A stretch of 64,000 nucleotides of DNA from an uncultured Clostridia bacterium. Its GTDB lineage: Bacteria > Bacillota > Clostridia > Christensenellales > UBA1242. Positions 42,330 through 51,811 of this stretch are shown piece by piece. The translations under genes were made by a program, and so were the position numbers. The notes beneath the pieces were generated by a model. The model saw nothing but the letters and a program-made list of their open reading frames with translations, was not told where the DNA came from and searched no databases. The stretch lies in the NCBI GenBank assembly GCA_934757855.1, contig CAKVLR010000001.1, positions 248,001 through 312,000 on the forward strand, written 5' to 3'. The first letter of the stretch is position 1; each line of letters starts with the position of its first letter.

Positions 42330-44576
42330 TTATGCACTAGGTGCTATATAATTATAACGCTCTACCACAATACCTGCAACAGTATTATTTGCTGGGTATG
42401 CAACATAAAGCAAGTCGCCAGTAAATGGAGCATTACCTGATACAAATTCTAGGTGCATAGATGGGCTATCAGAGATATAAGCAACTTGTCCACCACTAGC
42501 CATAATTACAGGAGTTTTGTATGATGTTGCTTTTAATGTCTTAGTAATAAGGTTAGTATCAGTGTCGTGCAAGTCAAATTTTTGCTCATTTTCGCCAATC
42601 ATACTAAACTCAGTAGGTATATTTCTTTGAGTTGATATCAAATAATCGCCATCCATAGAAAGGCTAACCATATTTAACTTGTCATCTTTTAAAATTGTTG
42701 AACCATATGCGTTAAATAAAGCATCTGTTTGTTTAAATGCAGTCACAATACTGTTTGCCTTGTTAAGAGTGAACCAAGCCTCGCTACCAGTTAGGAAACT
42801 TTCCATTACGCAAGTAGCCTTGTCCACAGTAAAGCCAGCACTGTATTCAACAGAATTTTCAATACCAGTTACATTAAACATAACAGGTCCGCCAAAGCGC
42901 TTAAATTCGGCGTGCGAAATTTCATTTTTAGCACCTCTCCAAGAAAACGCACCACTGTTGTAACAGTCGTAAGTCTTTACATAATCCATATCAAGACAAG
43001 TTAGAGTTTGTGTGTTTTCCGCAAACCAAGCGATAAGCCAAGATTTCGCAATACAGTTTTCTACAAAAGTAGTTGTCTTGTAACTTTTGAGCAAAATCAA
43101 GCCACCAGATGCTTTTAAAATTCTGTCATCTTTGTCTGCATCACCTGAAACAATATTTTGTGTATTACCAACCGCTTCTACATTTAAAACTGTGGCAGTC
43201 GCTTTGCTTTGTGTTTCATCAATTTTACCTAAAAAGTTTAATACAGTTGAGTGTCCAGCAGTGTAATCACTCGCGCCACTCTTGTAGTAATATCCAGTTA
43301 CACCAGTATTTGACATACCCCACGCAATACTACTGCAATCAAGTTTAAACAAATTACCGTTAAACAAGAAATCGTTTTCAAGGTAGTGAGTGTAAAGCAA
43401 TGCAAAGTCACGCAAACTACCAGCCAAGTCTGGGTTGTTGTTTGCTGTTGCTTCTTCTTCGGAAATAAAGAATTTGCTAGGCAAATCATCAGCAGTTACA
43501 GTAATGTCACCGTGCATAAACAAACCGTTGATTGCGTTTAAGTTGGTGACACCTTTTGAAGTCAAAAATTCTTCCCAAATTGGGTAGTAAGCAAGTTGTT
43601 CTCTTTCTGCACCGCTACCCTTCCAGAAAATAAGCGCTGATTTTGGTCTAAGATAAGGGTTGCTTGCAGTCGGCTCGCCGTTGTTGTATAGAGCCTTTAT
43701 ACCATCAGAAACCAAACTCATACGCCCCAAGTCTAGCGCTGAATAAGCATTCCAGCCATCTTTTACAACAATTGTAAACACAACGGGCGCGATTGCATTA
43801 CCCGCAAAGTCAACAGTAAAGTCAACAGGACTAACCGTAATCCTAAAAGTCTTGTCAATAGCAGTTGATTTGAACTGAAAAGCAAAATTTGCATAATCAT
43901 AATAAGTGTTATCGGTCAAAACATCAAACGCATCGCCATTTTTTATCTCAACTTTGACATTTACATCATAGTTGTCGATTTCAAACATTTTTGCATCAGC
44001 AACATCGTTCTTTTGAATTGTCAAAATTGGTTTAAATATAAATTCATTGTCATCACCTACATAGTAGTCCGTACTTTTGTAAAATGAACTTTCATCATTT
44101 TCAGTCACAGTACTATTGCGCTTAAACGCGCTCACAAACTCAGGCTCTACATATGAAATAGCGTTGTAACGCAAACTCATATTGCTAGAAACTGTAACAG
44201 TCTTTAAGTCAAAAACTGTATCATTGCCTATCAACACACAAGTAAAAGCATACTCACCCTCTATCAACTCACCAGCAGTTTGACCAAACAAACCTTTGGT
44301 GTCAATGATGAATTGAGTATCCTCTTTGGCATCTTGTGCATTAATGTCAAATTCACCCTTAGTCAATGTACTAGTTGTCTTGTCACTATAAGTAACTGTT
44401 ACATTTATTGCACTAAAATCGATAGTATCGGTAATGTAATAGAAATCGTTGATTTTGCTCGCAGAAACTGAAGAAATAGTTACTTCTTCATCATCTGGCC
44501 CGCACGCAACAAAACCAAACATACAAAAAGCAAACAAAACACTACACATTATTTGTCCAAGTCTTTTCATATTCAT
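42330..44576 (-). CDS. Large lipoprotein of unknown function
   Basis: 748 residues from the ATG at 44576; the RBS GGAG sits 4 bases before it, and an ATG two codons later (44570) has better spacing, so either may be used. Upstream in-frame starts lack an RBS. Lipobox GFVACG puts the lipid-anchored Cys near residue 25 of the shorter form. The N-terminal region (~30-110) looks like a Big_3-like immunoglobulin-like domain (TDTIDFSAINVTVTYSDKTT). The rest is beta-rich with no recognised motif, including a long asparagine/aromatic section. Surface-exposed. Downstream of the ABC operon but separately terminated; possible extracytoplasmic partner, unproven. Confidence 0.8.
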   Translation of the reverse strand: MNMKRLGQIMCSVLFAFCMFGFVACGPDDEEVTISSVSASKINDFYYITDTIDFSAINVTVTYSDKTTSTLTKGEFDINAQDAKEDTQFIIDTKGLFGQTAGELIEGEYAFTCVLIGNDTVFDLKTVTVSSNMSLRYNAISYVEPEFVSAFKRNSTVTENDESSFYKSTDYYVGDDNEFIFKPILTIQKNDVADAKMFEIDNYDVNVKVEIKNGDAFDVLTDNTYYDYANFAFQFKSTAIDKTFRITVSPVDFTVDFAGNAIAPVVFTIVVKDGWNAYSALDLGRMSLVSDGIKALYNNGEPTASNPYLRPKSALIFWKGSGAEREQLAYYPIWEEFLTSKGVTNLNAINGLFMHGDITVTADDLPSKFFISEEEATANNNPDLAGSLRDFALLYTHYLENDFLFNGNLFKLDCSSIAWGMSNTGVTGYYYKSGASDYTAGHSTVLNFLGKIDETQSKATATVLNVEAVGNTQNIVSGDADKDDRILKASGGLILLKSYKTTTFVENCIAKSWLIAWFAENTQTLTCLDMDYVKTYDCYNSGAFSWRGAKNEISHAEFKRFGGPVMFNVTGIENSVEYSAGFTVDKATCVMESFLTGSEAWFTLNKANSIVTAFKQTDALFNAYGSTILKDDKLNMVSLSMDGDYLISTQRNIPTEFSMIGENEQKFDLHDTDTNLITKTLKATSYKTPVIMASGGQVAYISDSPSMHLEFVSGNAPFTGDLLYVAYPANNTVAGIVVERYNYIAPSA

Positions 44577-44664
44577 TTTCTCCTTATTTTTTCTATTTAA
44601 TAGAATACCCATATTATAACATAATATTTAATAATTACCAAACAAAAATAAACAAAATTTTACA

Positions 44665-45090
44665 TTATCTGCAAATTACCATAACCGAGTCCGACAGTTT
44701 TGAGCCATCGGTCGTAGTAATGGTTACCGTCACTGCTTTTCGTTTGTAAAATACTAGTTCACCCATAGGCGAAATTGTGGCATAAAACTGCGTATTACCT
44801 TCTTCATCTTCGTAGGTATTACCAACTAACGAAAAACTTACCTTTTCAGGAAAAGTTGCATTACTAGGGTTGTATGCGTAAGTAATGAAAATGCTACTAT
44901 ACCCTTCCGTTTCGTTGTAAGTGAGATTTAGATATTTGTTACCGCGCACGATTTGGTCGTAACTGGTAATTTCGATTGAAGTCATATAAATTTGAAATTG
45001 GTCCATTTTTGCTTGCATACCGAAAAAGGTTACCACAACTATGGAAACTAAATATATTGCACCTAATAGAAAAACTACCGATTTTCTCAT
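44665..45090 (-). CDS. Small membrane-anchored extracytoplasmic protein in the ABC operon
   Basis: 141 residues. N-terminal hydrophobic helix (~4-24) and a ~110-residue beta-strand domain (VTVTITTTDGSKLSDSVMVICR at the end; repeated YxxxS strands) facing outwards. No lipobox. Translation is likely coupled: only two bases separate it from the permease stop. Its place at the end of the YwaF-ABC/permease unit suggests an accessory subunit (inference). Family not recognised. Confidence 0.72.
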   Translation of the reverse strand: MRKSVVFLLGAIYLVSIVVVTFFGMQAKMDQFQIYMTSIEITSYDQIVRGNKYLNLTYNETEGYSSIFITYAYNPSNATFPEKVSFSLVGNTYEDEEGNTQFYATISPMGELVFYKRKAVTVTITTTDGSKLSDSVMVICR

Positions 45091-45092
45091 AG

Positions 45093-46739
45093 TTATCTCT
45101 CCTTAAATAGTACTTTTGATTTGTAATAAAACAGATAAATTCGATATACCATAAACAAACTACTAATAATAGCCAATTTTAACCACACAAACGGTGTGCT
45201 GTCAAATAGCAAGAATATCGCAAAGCCAAATACAATGCCCGCCATAGCAAACGCAAGTATAGTCGATTTTAACTCATTTGGGTTGACCCCCGCCATTCCT
45301 TCTGTCTTAAAGATATTTGCGCGCGGGTTTAAAAAGTCAATCTCAGCACTCCAAAACATATGGCCACCCACAATTCCAAGCATTATAAAGAATATGCAAA
45401 TGGAGTCAAACGGTTTTAGGCTTGATTCTGCCATAAAAATTGAAGAAGTGGCTACCAACACAATGAGGCTAATTATTCCATTAAACATAAGTCTAGGGAA
45501 CAAAATCATATATGGCTTGTTTGGCTTTGTTTTGTTGAGATACAACGCTTCGCCATCTTTACTATAAATGGAAGAAATGTTGATATTGTTGGACAACACA
45601 AATAGTAAAATAATCAAAATATTGAAACAAATCGTGAAATAATCACCCATTATACGCGTATTTATAGCAGAATAAATACTATTTAGCAATAAAATTGCAA
45701 TAGGTGCAACTATCAAAGTCGCAATACTTGATGACAAGATATTGGTATCTCTTACGCACCGCCTACTCTCGTATAGGCACGCTGAGGCAAAAGTTTTGTG
45801 CGTAGGGTTGTGTTTTTTCTTGAACACTATATCTTTGTTAAATTCAAACTGCTTTGAGGCAATTTTGAGATATAGGGGGCGTGAAAGCAAATAATTTAGC
45901 GCCACTAAGACCGCGATTACGCCTATCATAACAAGCATCACTATCCACGAATATTCAGTAAACAAAGTAGAGGTCAAGTTTTCATATTTTCCACAAAGGA
46001 AAATGATAAAAGCATAAAATACATAGAAATATTGCGTAAACCAACTCAAAAATTCACGAATTGTCTTTGATACGGTCGTCCAACTTTCTATTAGGTTGAT
46101 ATTATCTGGAATTGCATTTATGATAGCAACCACACCTACCACCACCCCACCTAGCAGTAAGCATAGCAATATAACTTTTACGATAGGGTAATTTTTGAAA
46201 AATCTCATTATATAGTTTGTGGGTATAGACAAAATTCCGCCCAAAAGCACAGGAATACTTGCAAAGATAATTAGCATTAGAGGCATCCATATATAATATA
46301 GAATAGGCAAACTGCTTAGCAACCCGTATGCAAAGAAAATAGGTATAATAAATGTAAATGTCTTTTTTATTTCGTTTATATAATAAACTAACATTTTAGA
46401 TAAATAGAGTGTATTTGAAGTGACTGGATATGTAATCAAAACTTGATTGTCTTTTGCATAATACAAAGTTTTGCTTAGTCCAACCGTGCAAGTGAATAAA
46501 CTTAACACAAACATTATGCAAAATACTACCGCCATAAAACTTAGTGGTATGTGATTAAGCGCTGATAATAAATTTAGAAATTGACACAACCAAAGTATCA
46601 AAAAAGCGACTGCCGTAATTAGTGCAAAACCTAGTATACTAAATACGACTTTAAACATTGTCTGCTTTTTGCTTTTAAGGAAAGATAAATCTAATTTTTC
46701 CTTTAATTGCATCATAAATATAGTCTTAAATTTACTCAT
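45093..46739 (-). CDS. ABC transporter permease
   Basis: 548 residues with about twelve hydrophobic helices in two blocks of six. N-terminal MMQLKEKLDLSFLKSKKQ then a long membrane half; the linker around 290-330 contains FNKDIVFKKKHNPTHKTF and ends in RDTNILSS before the second half. Looks like the large ABC-2 permeases that pair with a separate ATPase (YhaP/NatB-like or the ABC2 exporter type). The gene starts 11 bases after the ATPase-fusion gene stop. Expected to form the pore driven by that ATPase. Substrate unknown. Confidence 0.82.
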   Translation of the reverse strand: MSKFKTIFMMQLKEKLDLSFLKSKKQTMFKVVFSILGFALITAVAFLILWLCQFLNLLSALNHIPLSFMAVVFCIMFVLSLFTCTVGLSKTLYYAKDNQVLITYPVTSNTLYLSKMLVYYINEIKKTFTFIIPIFFAYGLLSSLPILYYIWMPLMLIIFASIPVLLGGILSIPTNYIMRFFKNYPIVKVILLCLLLGGVVVGVVAIINAIPDNINLIESWTTVSKTIREFLSWFTQYFYVFYAFIIFLCGKYENLTSTLFTEYSWIVMLVMIGVIAVLVALNYLLSRPLYLKIASKQFEFNKDIVFKKKHNPTHKTFASACLYESRRCVRDTNILSSSIATLIVAPIAILLLNSIYSAINTRIMGDYFTICFNILIILLFVLSNNINISSIYSKDGEALYLNKTKPNKPYMILFPRLMFNGIISLIVLVATSSIFMAESSLKPFDSICIFFIMLGIVGGHMFWSAEIDFLNPRANIFKTEGMAGVNPNELKSTILAFAMAGIVFGFAIFLLFDSTPFVWLKLAIISSLFMVYRIYLFYYKSKVLFKER

Positions 46740-46750
46740 ACTTATCCTTT

Positions 46751-49294
46751 TTATTTTTTAGTTTTATTAGTTTTGGGTGAGCGTTTTGCCGTTACCCTTG
46801 AAAGTTGGGGCTTAGTGGCACTTGTATTTTTGGTAGTAGATTTTTTAGTAACAACCTTATCTTGCCCGATACTTTCAATAGTTTTGCTATCTTCAACTTT
46901 TTCGTTCTCTTGTTGTACGGTGTTTTCAGCGTTTAAAGATACTTGATTTTCAGTATTTTCTCCATTTTGCGCACAGTTTTGCTCTAAATAAAACTGTTTT
47001 TGTTTCTTTGCGTTTCTTTTCGCTCTCCACTTTTCAACGAGTGTCGGCTTGTTTTTAAAGAATTTTGTATCTGGCGTATTGTCGTGAAAGTCTGGATTTT
47101 CTTCGACAATTTCGCGATTATCTTCTTCCTCACCTTCGATGATATCTAGGTAAAATTTTTCTAGGCTGATATTCTTCTCTTTTAATTCATCGAGTGTAAC
47201 CGAAGTCTTGATTTGTCCTTTCTTTATTATCATTATACGGTCGCAAAGTTTCTCAACAATATCAATAATATGACTCGAAAAGAACACTATATTGCCAGAC
47301 TTAGCGTGTTCTTTCATACATTCTTTTACTTGATAGATAGAAGTTGGGTCAAGCCCTGTAAGAGGCTCATCTAGTATCCACAATTTAGGGTTATGCACAA
47401 GCGCCGACATAATGGCGATTTTTTGTTTCATTCCGTGACTGTATGTACGAATTTGATTATCAAAGGAATTTTCCATAGCGAGCATAGTGACATATTTATT
47501 TAATCTTTCATCTCTATCTTTTTGCGAAACGCCATAGAGATCGGCAATATAGTTGATATATTCCCTACCTGTCAATTTTTCGTACAATGCGTAATGGTCT
47601 GGCACAAAACCAAATTGCTCTTTTGCCTTTACTGGTTGTTTTTCAATATCGTAACCGTTGATTTCGATAGAACCTTTTGTCACTGGCTGAATACCTACGA
47701 TACATTTAATAATCGTACTTTTACCCGCTCCATTTGGACCTAAAAAGCCGAATATTTCGCCCGCTTGCACCTCAATATTTGCATTTTGTACGGAATAATA
47801 TTTATTAGTGCCGTAGCGTTTGTACACATTTTTAACGACCAGTTTATTTACACTTTCACTATTCATACACTGATTTACATCCTTTTTACCATATTTCACA
47901 CAAAGTGCGTTTGCATCGAGTTTGATTTTTTGGTTTTTCTCCGATACCGCGAGATAAAAGTCTTGAATTTGGAATATCCACGCAAATATAAACCAACACC
48001 CTAACCCCATAAGCACATAAACTAAGAAATACAAAAATTGATACAACGGATAGATAATTAAAGTTACATTACCAACTTGTATGCCCCAAATTATATTCCT
48101 TAGACTTTCCGCCCAGTAGCCTAACTTACTTGCCACAAAATCAGAGTTTATAAAGAAGTAATCGACAGTAACTAGATAATTTGAGAACCACGCGTTTACT
48201 ATCATTACAAACAAGAAATATCCGCCAAATCCCATTATTGAATAATAAAATTGCTTTAATTTTGGTCTTTCGTACACACGAAGTAAAACTATCAAAAGTG
48301 GCATAACAAAGGCAATAATGTGGTTTATCCAAAATCTTACTACACTTGTTGAAAATGCTCCATTAATGTCATTGAAATTTGGTATAAGCATTGCAAGGAA
48401 CGCGCCCAGCACATTTATAAACAGCGAAAAGTAAAATAATCTTTTCATTCTAAAAATCAAGCAAAGTGGCACTATAAACATTGCTGTATTACACAAGTGT
48501 AGTGGCCAGTCCCACGGAGTAACAAATAAACTAAAATCATAGTAAAAGCAATACGAAATCAAAGTGCCTAGCGAGATAAATAACAAAGCCATTCGGCAAT
48601 ATTCTTTGTCTTTTCTTTTGAGTAGCAAATACAACACAAACAAAACGATAAAGGCAAAATATAGATAAAATCTGTGGTTCATATGAAAACTTTTTACATT
48701 ATAAGCCCCAACAATTCCAAAGAAATCCCCCAAAATAAACGGAGGCATTGTAGCAAGTAGCACAATAGGCAAAGCAACTAGCATCTCAATCAGTTGCTTT
48801 TTTGGTATTTTGAAAAAACTGTTTTTACAAAACAAGTAAACACTCATTGCTAGCGAAATAGCAATTTCAATTTCCATAAAGACACCACAAAGCGACCAGT
48901 CGTAACTACCCGTGTATGAGTACACGACTTGCGGTAAAAACGCAATATTTAGTATCAAGGCAAACAGACAAAAAGTTTTTGCATAGTTTTTGAGAATATC
49001 GAATTTAAAGAACGAATATAGAGTCAACACCACGACAGAGGCTATTTCTAGCCATACACTTATTGCAACCAAAAAGCATAAAAATGGTGATGAAAAAGGA
49101 TTGTTTGTCGTAAGATTTAGCACCCCATCAAGTAGCGAACCATCTACCGCAAAATAGCGCACGAAAAATACAACCGCTAGCACTAGCGACAGGCATTTAA
49201 ATATTGTATTAGCATTTTTATCAACAAATTTTTTAAAAATAAAGTAAAGTCCCACCAAAAGCACAACTAAACTTGCCAAAACAATATAACTCAC
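46751..49294 (-). CDS. YwaF/TMEM164-like membrane domain fused to an ABC ATPase
   Basis: 848 residues from GTG at 49294 (AAAGGGG seven bases upstream; a TTG two codons earlier has too short a gap). Residues 1-~470: about ten membrane helices with WPLHLCNTAMFIVP, the TIGR02206/YwaF hallmark (WxxHxCN). Residues ~505-740: ABC ATPase with GFLGPNGAGKSTIIK (Walker A), YSHGMKQKIAIMSALVHNP (signature), LWILDEPLTGLDP (Walker B) and SSHIIDIVEKL. The last ~110 residues are charged and end in a Lys/Ser/Thr-rich basic tail. The single frame without frameshift indicates a real fusion. Permease and a small exported protein follow in the same operon. Confidence 0.85.
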   Translation of the reverse strand: MSYIVLASLVVLLVGLYFIFKKFVDKNANTIFKCLSLVLAVVFFVRYFAVDGSLLDGVLNLTTNNPFSSPFLCFLVAISVWLEIASVVVLTLYSFFKFDILKNYAKTFCLFALILNIAFLPQVVYSYTGSYDWSLCGVFMEIEIAISLAMSVYLFCKNSFFKIPKKQLIEMLVALPIVLLATMPPFILGDFFGIVGAYNVKSFHMNHRFYLYFAFIVLFVLYLLLKRKDKEYCRMALLFISLGTLISYCFYYDFSLFVTPWDWPLHLCNTAMFIVPLCLIFRMKRLFYFSLFINVLGAFLAMLIPNFNDINGAFSTSVVRFWINHIIAFVMPLLIVLLRVYERPKLKQFYYSIMGFGGYFLFVMIVNAWFSNYLVTVDYFFINSDFVASKLGYWAESLRNIIWGIQVGNVTLIIYPLYQFLYFLVYVLMGLGCWFIFAWIFQIQDFYLAVSEKNQKIKLDANALCVKYGKKDVNQCMNSESVNKLVVKNVYKRYGTNKYYSVQNANIEVQAGEIFGFLGPNGAGKSTIIKCIVGIQPVTKGSIEINGYDIEKQPVKAKEQFGFVPDHYALYEKLTGREYINYIADLYGVSQKDRDERLNKYVTMLAMENSFDNQIRTYSHGMKQKIAIMSALVHNPKLWILDEPLTGLDPTSIYQVKECMKEHAKSGNIVFFSSHIIDIVEKLCDRIMIIKKGQIKTSVTLDELKEKNISLEKFYLDIIEGEEEDNREIVEENPDFHDNTPDTKFFKNKPTLVEKWRAKRNAKKQKQFYLEQNCAQNGENTENQVSLNAENTVQQENEKVEDSKTIESIGQDKVVTKKSTTKNTSATKPQLSRVTAKRSPKTNKTKK

Positions 49295-49469
49295 TTGCAA
49301 ACCCCTTTAATTAAAGTTATCAATTAAATTTTAGCATAATTTTTCTAGAAACAAAAGCAAAAAGCACTCCAAAATCTACTTTTTTCGATAAAAAAGTCAA
49401 ATTTATGCGTGTTTGGAATTATTTTTTGTAGTTTGAGGTTTTATTATGTACTTTTCTCTATTTTTGTGG

Positions 49470-49475
49470 TATAAT
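49470..49475 (+). promoter_or_regulatory. Likely -10 of the ABC-F leader promoter
   Basis: TATAAT 31 bases before the leader ATG. The -35 region (TGTACT, 17 bases upstream) is weak, so only the -10 is offered. Confidence 0.45.
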
Positions 49476-49490
49476 TAATTTAATTTTACA

Positions 49491-49620
49491 AAAGGAGGCA
49501 AGCGAATGTTATTACAAAGATTTTTTAAAGAAGGCAAAACTTGCCTTTGCGGAAATTCTTTTTTGTGTATTTAGCGGTACACTTTTTATTCATAAAAACA
49601 CACAAAAGGAATAAAAAATG
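49491..49620 (+). promoter_or_regulatory. Attenuation-type leader of the ABC-F gene
   Basis: Segments that can pair in exclusive ways: AGGCAAG (49496-49502, leader SD) with CTTGCCT (49540-49546); AAGGCAA (49531-49537) with TTGCCTT (49541-49547); TTTTGTGT (49561-49568) with ACACAAAA (49600-49607), which extends into the ABC-F SD; and GTGTA (49565-49569) with TACAC (49578-49582) followed by TTTTT, a short terminator-like form. The end of the leader reading frame overlaps these stems, so ribosome position could change the fold. Mechanism is inference. Confidence 0.6.
49506..49574 (+). CDS. 22-residue leader peptide upstream of the ABC-F gene
   Basis: ATG with a strong SD (AAAGGAGG, 49491-49498). 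Peptide starts MLLQRFFKEGKTC and ends CGNSFLCI before TAG. The stop lies 43 bases before the ABC-F ATG. Such short frames precede many antibiotic-resistance ABC-F genes and act as drug-sensing attenuators; here that role is inferred from position and pairing. Confidence 0.6.
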   Translation: MLLQRFFKEGKTCLCGNSFLCI

Positions 49621-51162
49621 TTAGAAATTAAAGATTTAAGTCACGGCTTCGGTGACCGTGAACTATACAAAAATGTAAATATTCGTATCAATAAGGGCGA
49701 AAAAATCGGTCTTGTTGGCACAAATGGTAGCGGAAAATCTACTCTTATAAATATACTTAATGGGAACTTAATTAGTGATAAAGGTAGCCTTGTTTGGGAG
49801 AAAAAACACAAAGTTGGCTATCTCGACCAATACGCAAAAATTGACCCTAGTCTAACAATTTATGAATATTTGGAACAGGCTTTTGATGACATCAAAAAGG
49901 TAGAAGAAGAATATAACGCTATAAACGAAAAATTTGCAACTGCTTCGCCCGATGAATTTGATGAATTATCAAAAAAGGCTACTTCCCTATTTGAATACCT
50001 AGATGAGCACGATTTTTACTCCATTGATAGCACAATCAAAAAAGTTGCAAGCGGTCTAGGCGTAGTAGATTTAGGGCTTGATACCAAAATTGAAAATTTG
50101 AGTGGGGGTCAGCGCGCAAAGGTAATTTTATCCAAATTGTTACTTTCTCAGCCCGATTTGATTATACTCGATGAGCCTACAAACTTTTTGGATACCAAAC
50201 ACATTGAATGGCTAGAAACATATCTAAAAAATTTTGATGGTACTTTCTTGATTGTATCGCACGATACGCACTTTTTAGATGCCGTATGCAATACGATTTG
50301 GAGTGTTGAGTATTTAACAATCAATAGATACAACGGAAATTACACTCAATTTTTAAAGCAAAAGGCTGAAAGAGAGATTTTGACCGAAAAATCAATCATT
50401 AAGCAAGAACAAAAAATTCAAAAATTAGAAGATTATATCGCGAAAAACGGCGTTCGCGCAGCAACTGCAAGGCAAGCGCAAAGTCGCGCAAAGCAATTAT
50501 CAAAAATTGAACGCATAGAAAAGCCCGAAACCCCACCTACACCAAAATATAGATTCAAATTTACCCCGCTAGTTGCAAAGACTTTGATTGAGGTAAAAAA
50601 CTTGTCCGTTGGCTACTATTACCCGTTACTCAAAGATATAAACCTTACCGTAGATAACAACGAAAAAATACGAGTAACTGGTTTTAACGGACTGGGAAAA
50701 AGTACTTTTTTAAAGACTATTATAGGTGAAATTCCTGCACTTGCAGGCAGTGTAAGCAAGCACCATCTACTCAATATCGGTTATTTTGCGCAAGATATTA
50801 GTTGGGAACAAGACAACCTCACTCCTATTGAAGAATTGCATGCGGAATTTCCCAAAATGGAGGATAAGCAAATTCGTGCGTGTCTTGCGCAGTCAGGCGT
50901 GCCTAGCAAATTACAAATGCAACCGCTCAAAAGTCTAAGCGGTGGTGAACAAACAAAAGTAAAACTTTGTAAATTTATTTTACAGCCTTTTAATATGCTG
51001 GTTTTAGATGAGCCTACCAACCACTTAGATACGATTGCAAAAAACTCACTTGCAAGAGCCGTGAATGATTTTAACGGTACGGTAATATTCGTTTCGCACG
51101 AAGAAGATTTTGCAAACCAAATAGAATATCGCACTATTGATTTACAGAAAAATCTGAAATAA
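49618..51162 (+). CDS. ABC-F family ATPase (ribosome-associated)
   Basis: 514 residues, two ABC domains with no membrane segment. First: GTNGSGKSTLIN, LSGGQRAKVILSKLLLSQPDLIILDEPTNFLD. Second: GFNGLGKSTFLK, LSGGEQTKVKLCKFI, VLDEPTNHLD. Between them is the ~80-residue P-site tRNA interaction linker (EKSIIKQEQKIQKLEDYIAK, ARQAQSRAKQLSKIERIEK). YbiT-like or resistance (ARE) ABC-F is not decidable by eye. ABC-F proteins bind the E-site of the ribosome and either tune translation or displace antibiotics. The upstream leader peptide favours inducible expression. The SD AAAGGAA lies nine bases before the ATG. Confidence 0.9.
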   Translation: MLEIKDLSHGFGDRELYKNVNIRINKGEKIGLVGTNGSGKSTLINILNGNLISDKGSLVWEKKHKVGYLDQYAKIDPSLTIYEYLEQAFDDIKKVEEEYNAINEKFATASPDEFDELSKKATSLFEYLDEHDFYSIDSTIKKVASGLGVVDLGLDTKIENLSGGQRAKVILSKLLLSQPDLIILDEPTNFLDTKHIEWLETYLKNFDGTFLIVSHDTHFLDAVCNTIWSVEYLTINRYNGNYTQFLKQKAEREILTEKSIIKQEQKIQKLEDYIAKNGVRAATARQAQSRAKQLSKIERIEKPETPPTPKYRFKFTPLVAKTLIEVKNLSVGYYYPLLKDINLTVDNNEKIRVTGFNGLGKSTFLKTIIGEIPALAGSVSKHHLLNIGYFAQDISWEQDNLTPIEELHAEFPKMEDKQIRACLAQSGVPSKLQMQPLKSLSGGEQTKVKLCKFILQPFNMLVLDEPTNHLDTIAKNSLARAVNDFNGTVIFVSHEEDFANQIEYRTIDLQKNLK

Positions 51163-51179
51163 TGCAAACAAAAAAACAC

Positions 51180-51290
51180 AATACGCTTTTTATCAATCAA
51201 TAAAAAACAAAGAGTGAAAAATGCGTATTCCCTTAATTTTAGCCGCAAACTATGCGTAAAATGGGTTGCATAGTACATTGCATAGTACTA
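51180..51290. repeat. TACTATGCA repeat copy between the ABC-F gene and spoVG
   Basis: Minus strand at 51266-51287: two TACTATGCA units 12 bases apart, then AACCCATTTTACGCATAGTTTGC (51243-51265). The extension matches the copy at 23562-23580. To the left, AATACGCTTTT (51180-51190) and AAAAATGCGTATT (51217-51229) make a further inverted repeat that might act as the ABC-F terminator. Convergent intergenic position. Confidence 0.7.
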
Positions 51291-51365
51291 AAAATTGACT
51301 TAGAATTACGCCCCTCAGCTTAATTTAAACTTGAAAAATTTGATATAACTAAATATAAAAAAACA

Positions 51366-51394
51366 AAAAAGGAAACCAAATTGGTTTCCTTTTT
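51366..51394 (-). terminator. Terminator after spoVG
   Basis: Minus strand AAAAAGGAAACCA, three-base loop region, TGGTTTCCTTTTT, a long perfect stem followed by T-rich sequence. Confidence 0.9.
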
Positions 51395-51406
51395 CTTGGG
51401 ACTGTA

Positions 51407-51682
51407 CTACTCTGCGGTAGCCTCCGCCAAAGCCTTCTCGTATTCGGCAAGAATGAGATCACGAATCATCTCTCTTGTCTCTGTGTTAAGAGGGTGAACG
51501 ATGTCTTTGAAGTTTCCCTCTGGTGTCTTACGACTAGGCATTGCGATAAACAAACCTTGATTACCTTCAATAACCTTAATGTCGTGAACTGCAAAACAAT
51601 CGTCAATAGTAAGTGAAGCAACAGCCTTTAATTTGTTGTCATCTTTCTTAACAATACGAATGCGAATGTCAGTAATTTTCAT
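51407..51682 (-). CDS. spoVG: SpoVG RNA/DNA-binding regulator
   Basis: 91 residues from the ATG at 51682 (a TTG just upstream is not preferred). Highly conserved SpoVG sequence: MKITDIRIRIVKKDDNKLKA, ASLTIDDCFAVHDIKVIEG, GLFIAMPSRKTPEGNFKDIVHPLN, then the helix ETREMIRDLILAEYEKAL. A global regulator binding RNA and DNA in Bacillota, affecting sporulation, cell division and virulence factors; present also in non-spore-formers. Own promoter and a strong terminator: monocistronic. Confidence 0.97.
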   Translation of the reverse strand: MKITDIRIRIVKKDDNKLKAVASLTIDDCFAVHDIKVIEGNQGLFIAMPSRKTPEGNFKDIVHPLNTETREMIRDLILAEYEKALAEATAE

Positions 51683-51750
51683 CAAGTCGGTGTACCATCC
51701 TTTTAAATTTTAGCCAAAAGTAGTAGTAGAGCCACATTTAGCCTACTTCT

Positions 51751-51779
51751 ATATTACTAATTTTTACCATAAAAGTCAA
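51751..51779 (-). promoter_or_regulatory. Sigma-A-type promoter for spoVG
   Basis: Minus strand TTGACT, 17 bases, TAATAT. It gives a leader of about 60 bases before the spoVG ATG. Confidence 0.65.
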
Positions 51780-51811
51780 ACAAAATACTATGTTTTCTAA
51801 AATTTTTACTT

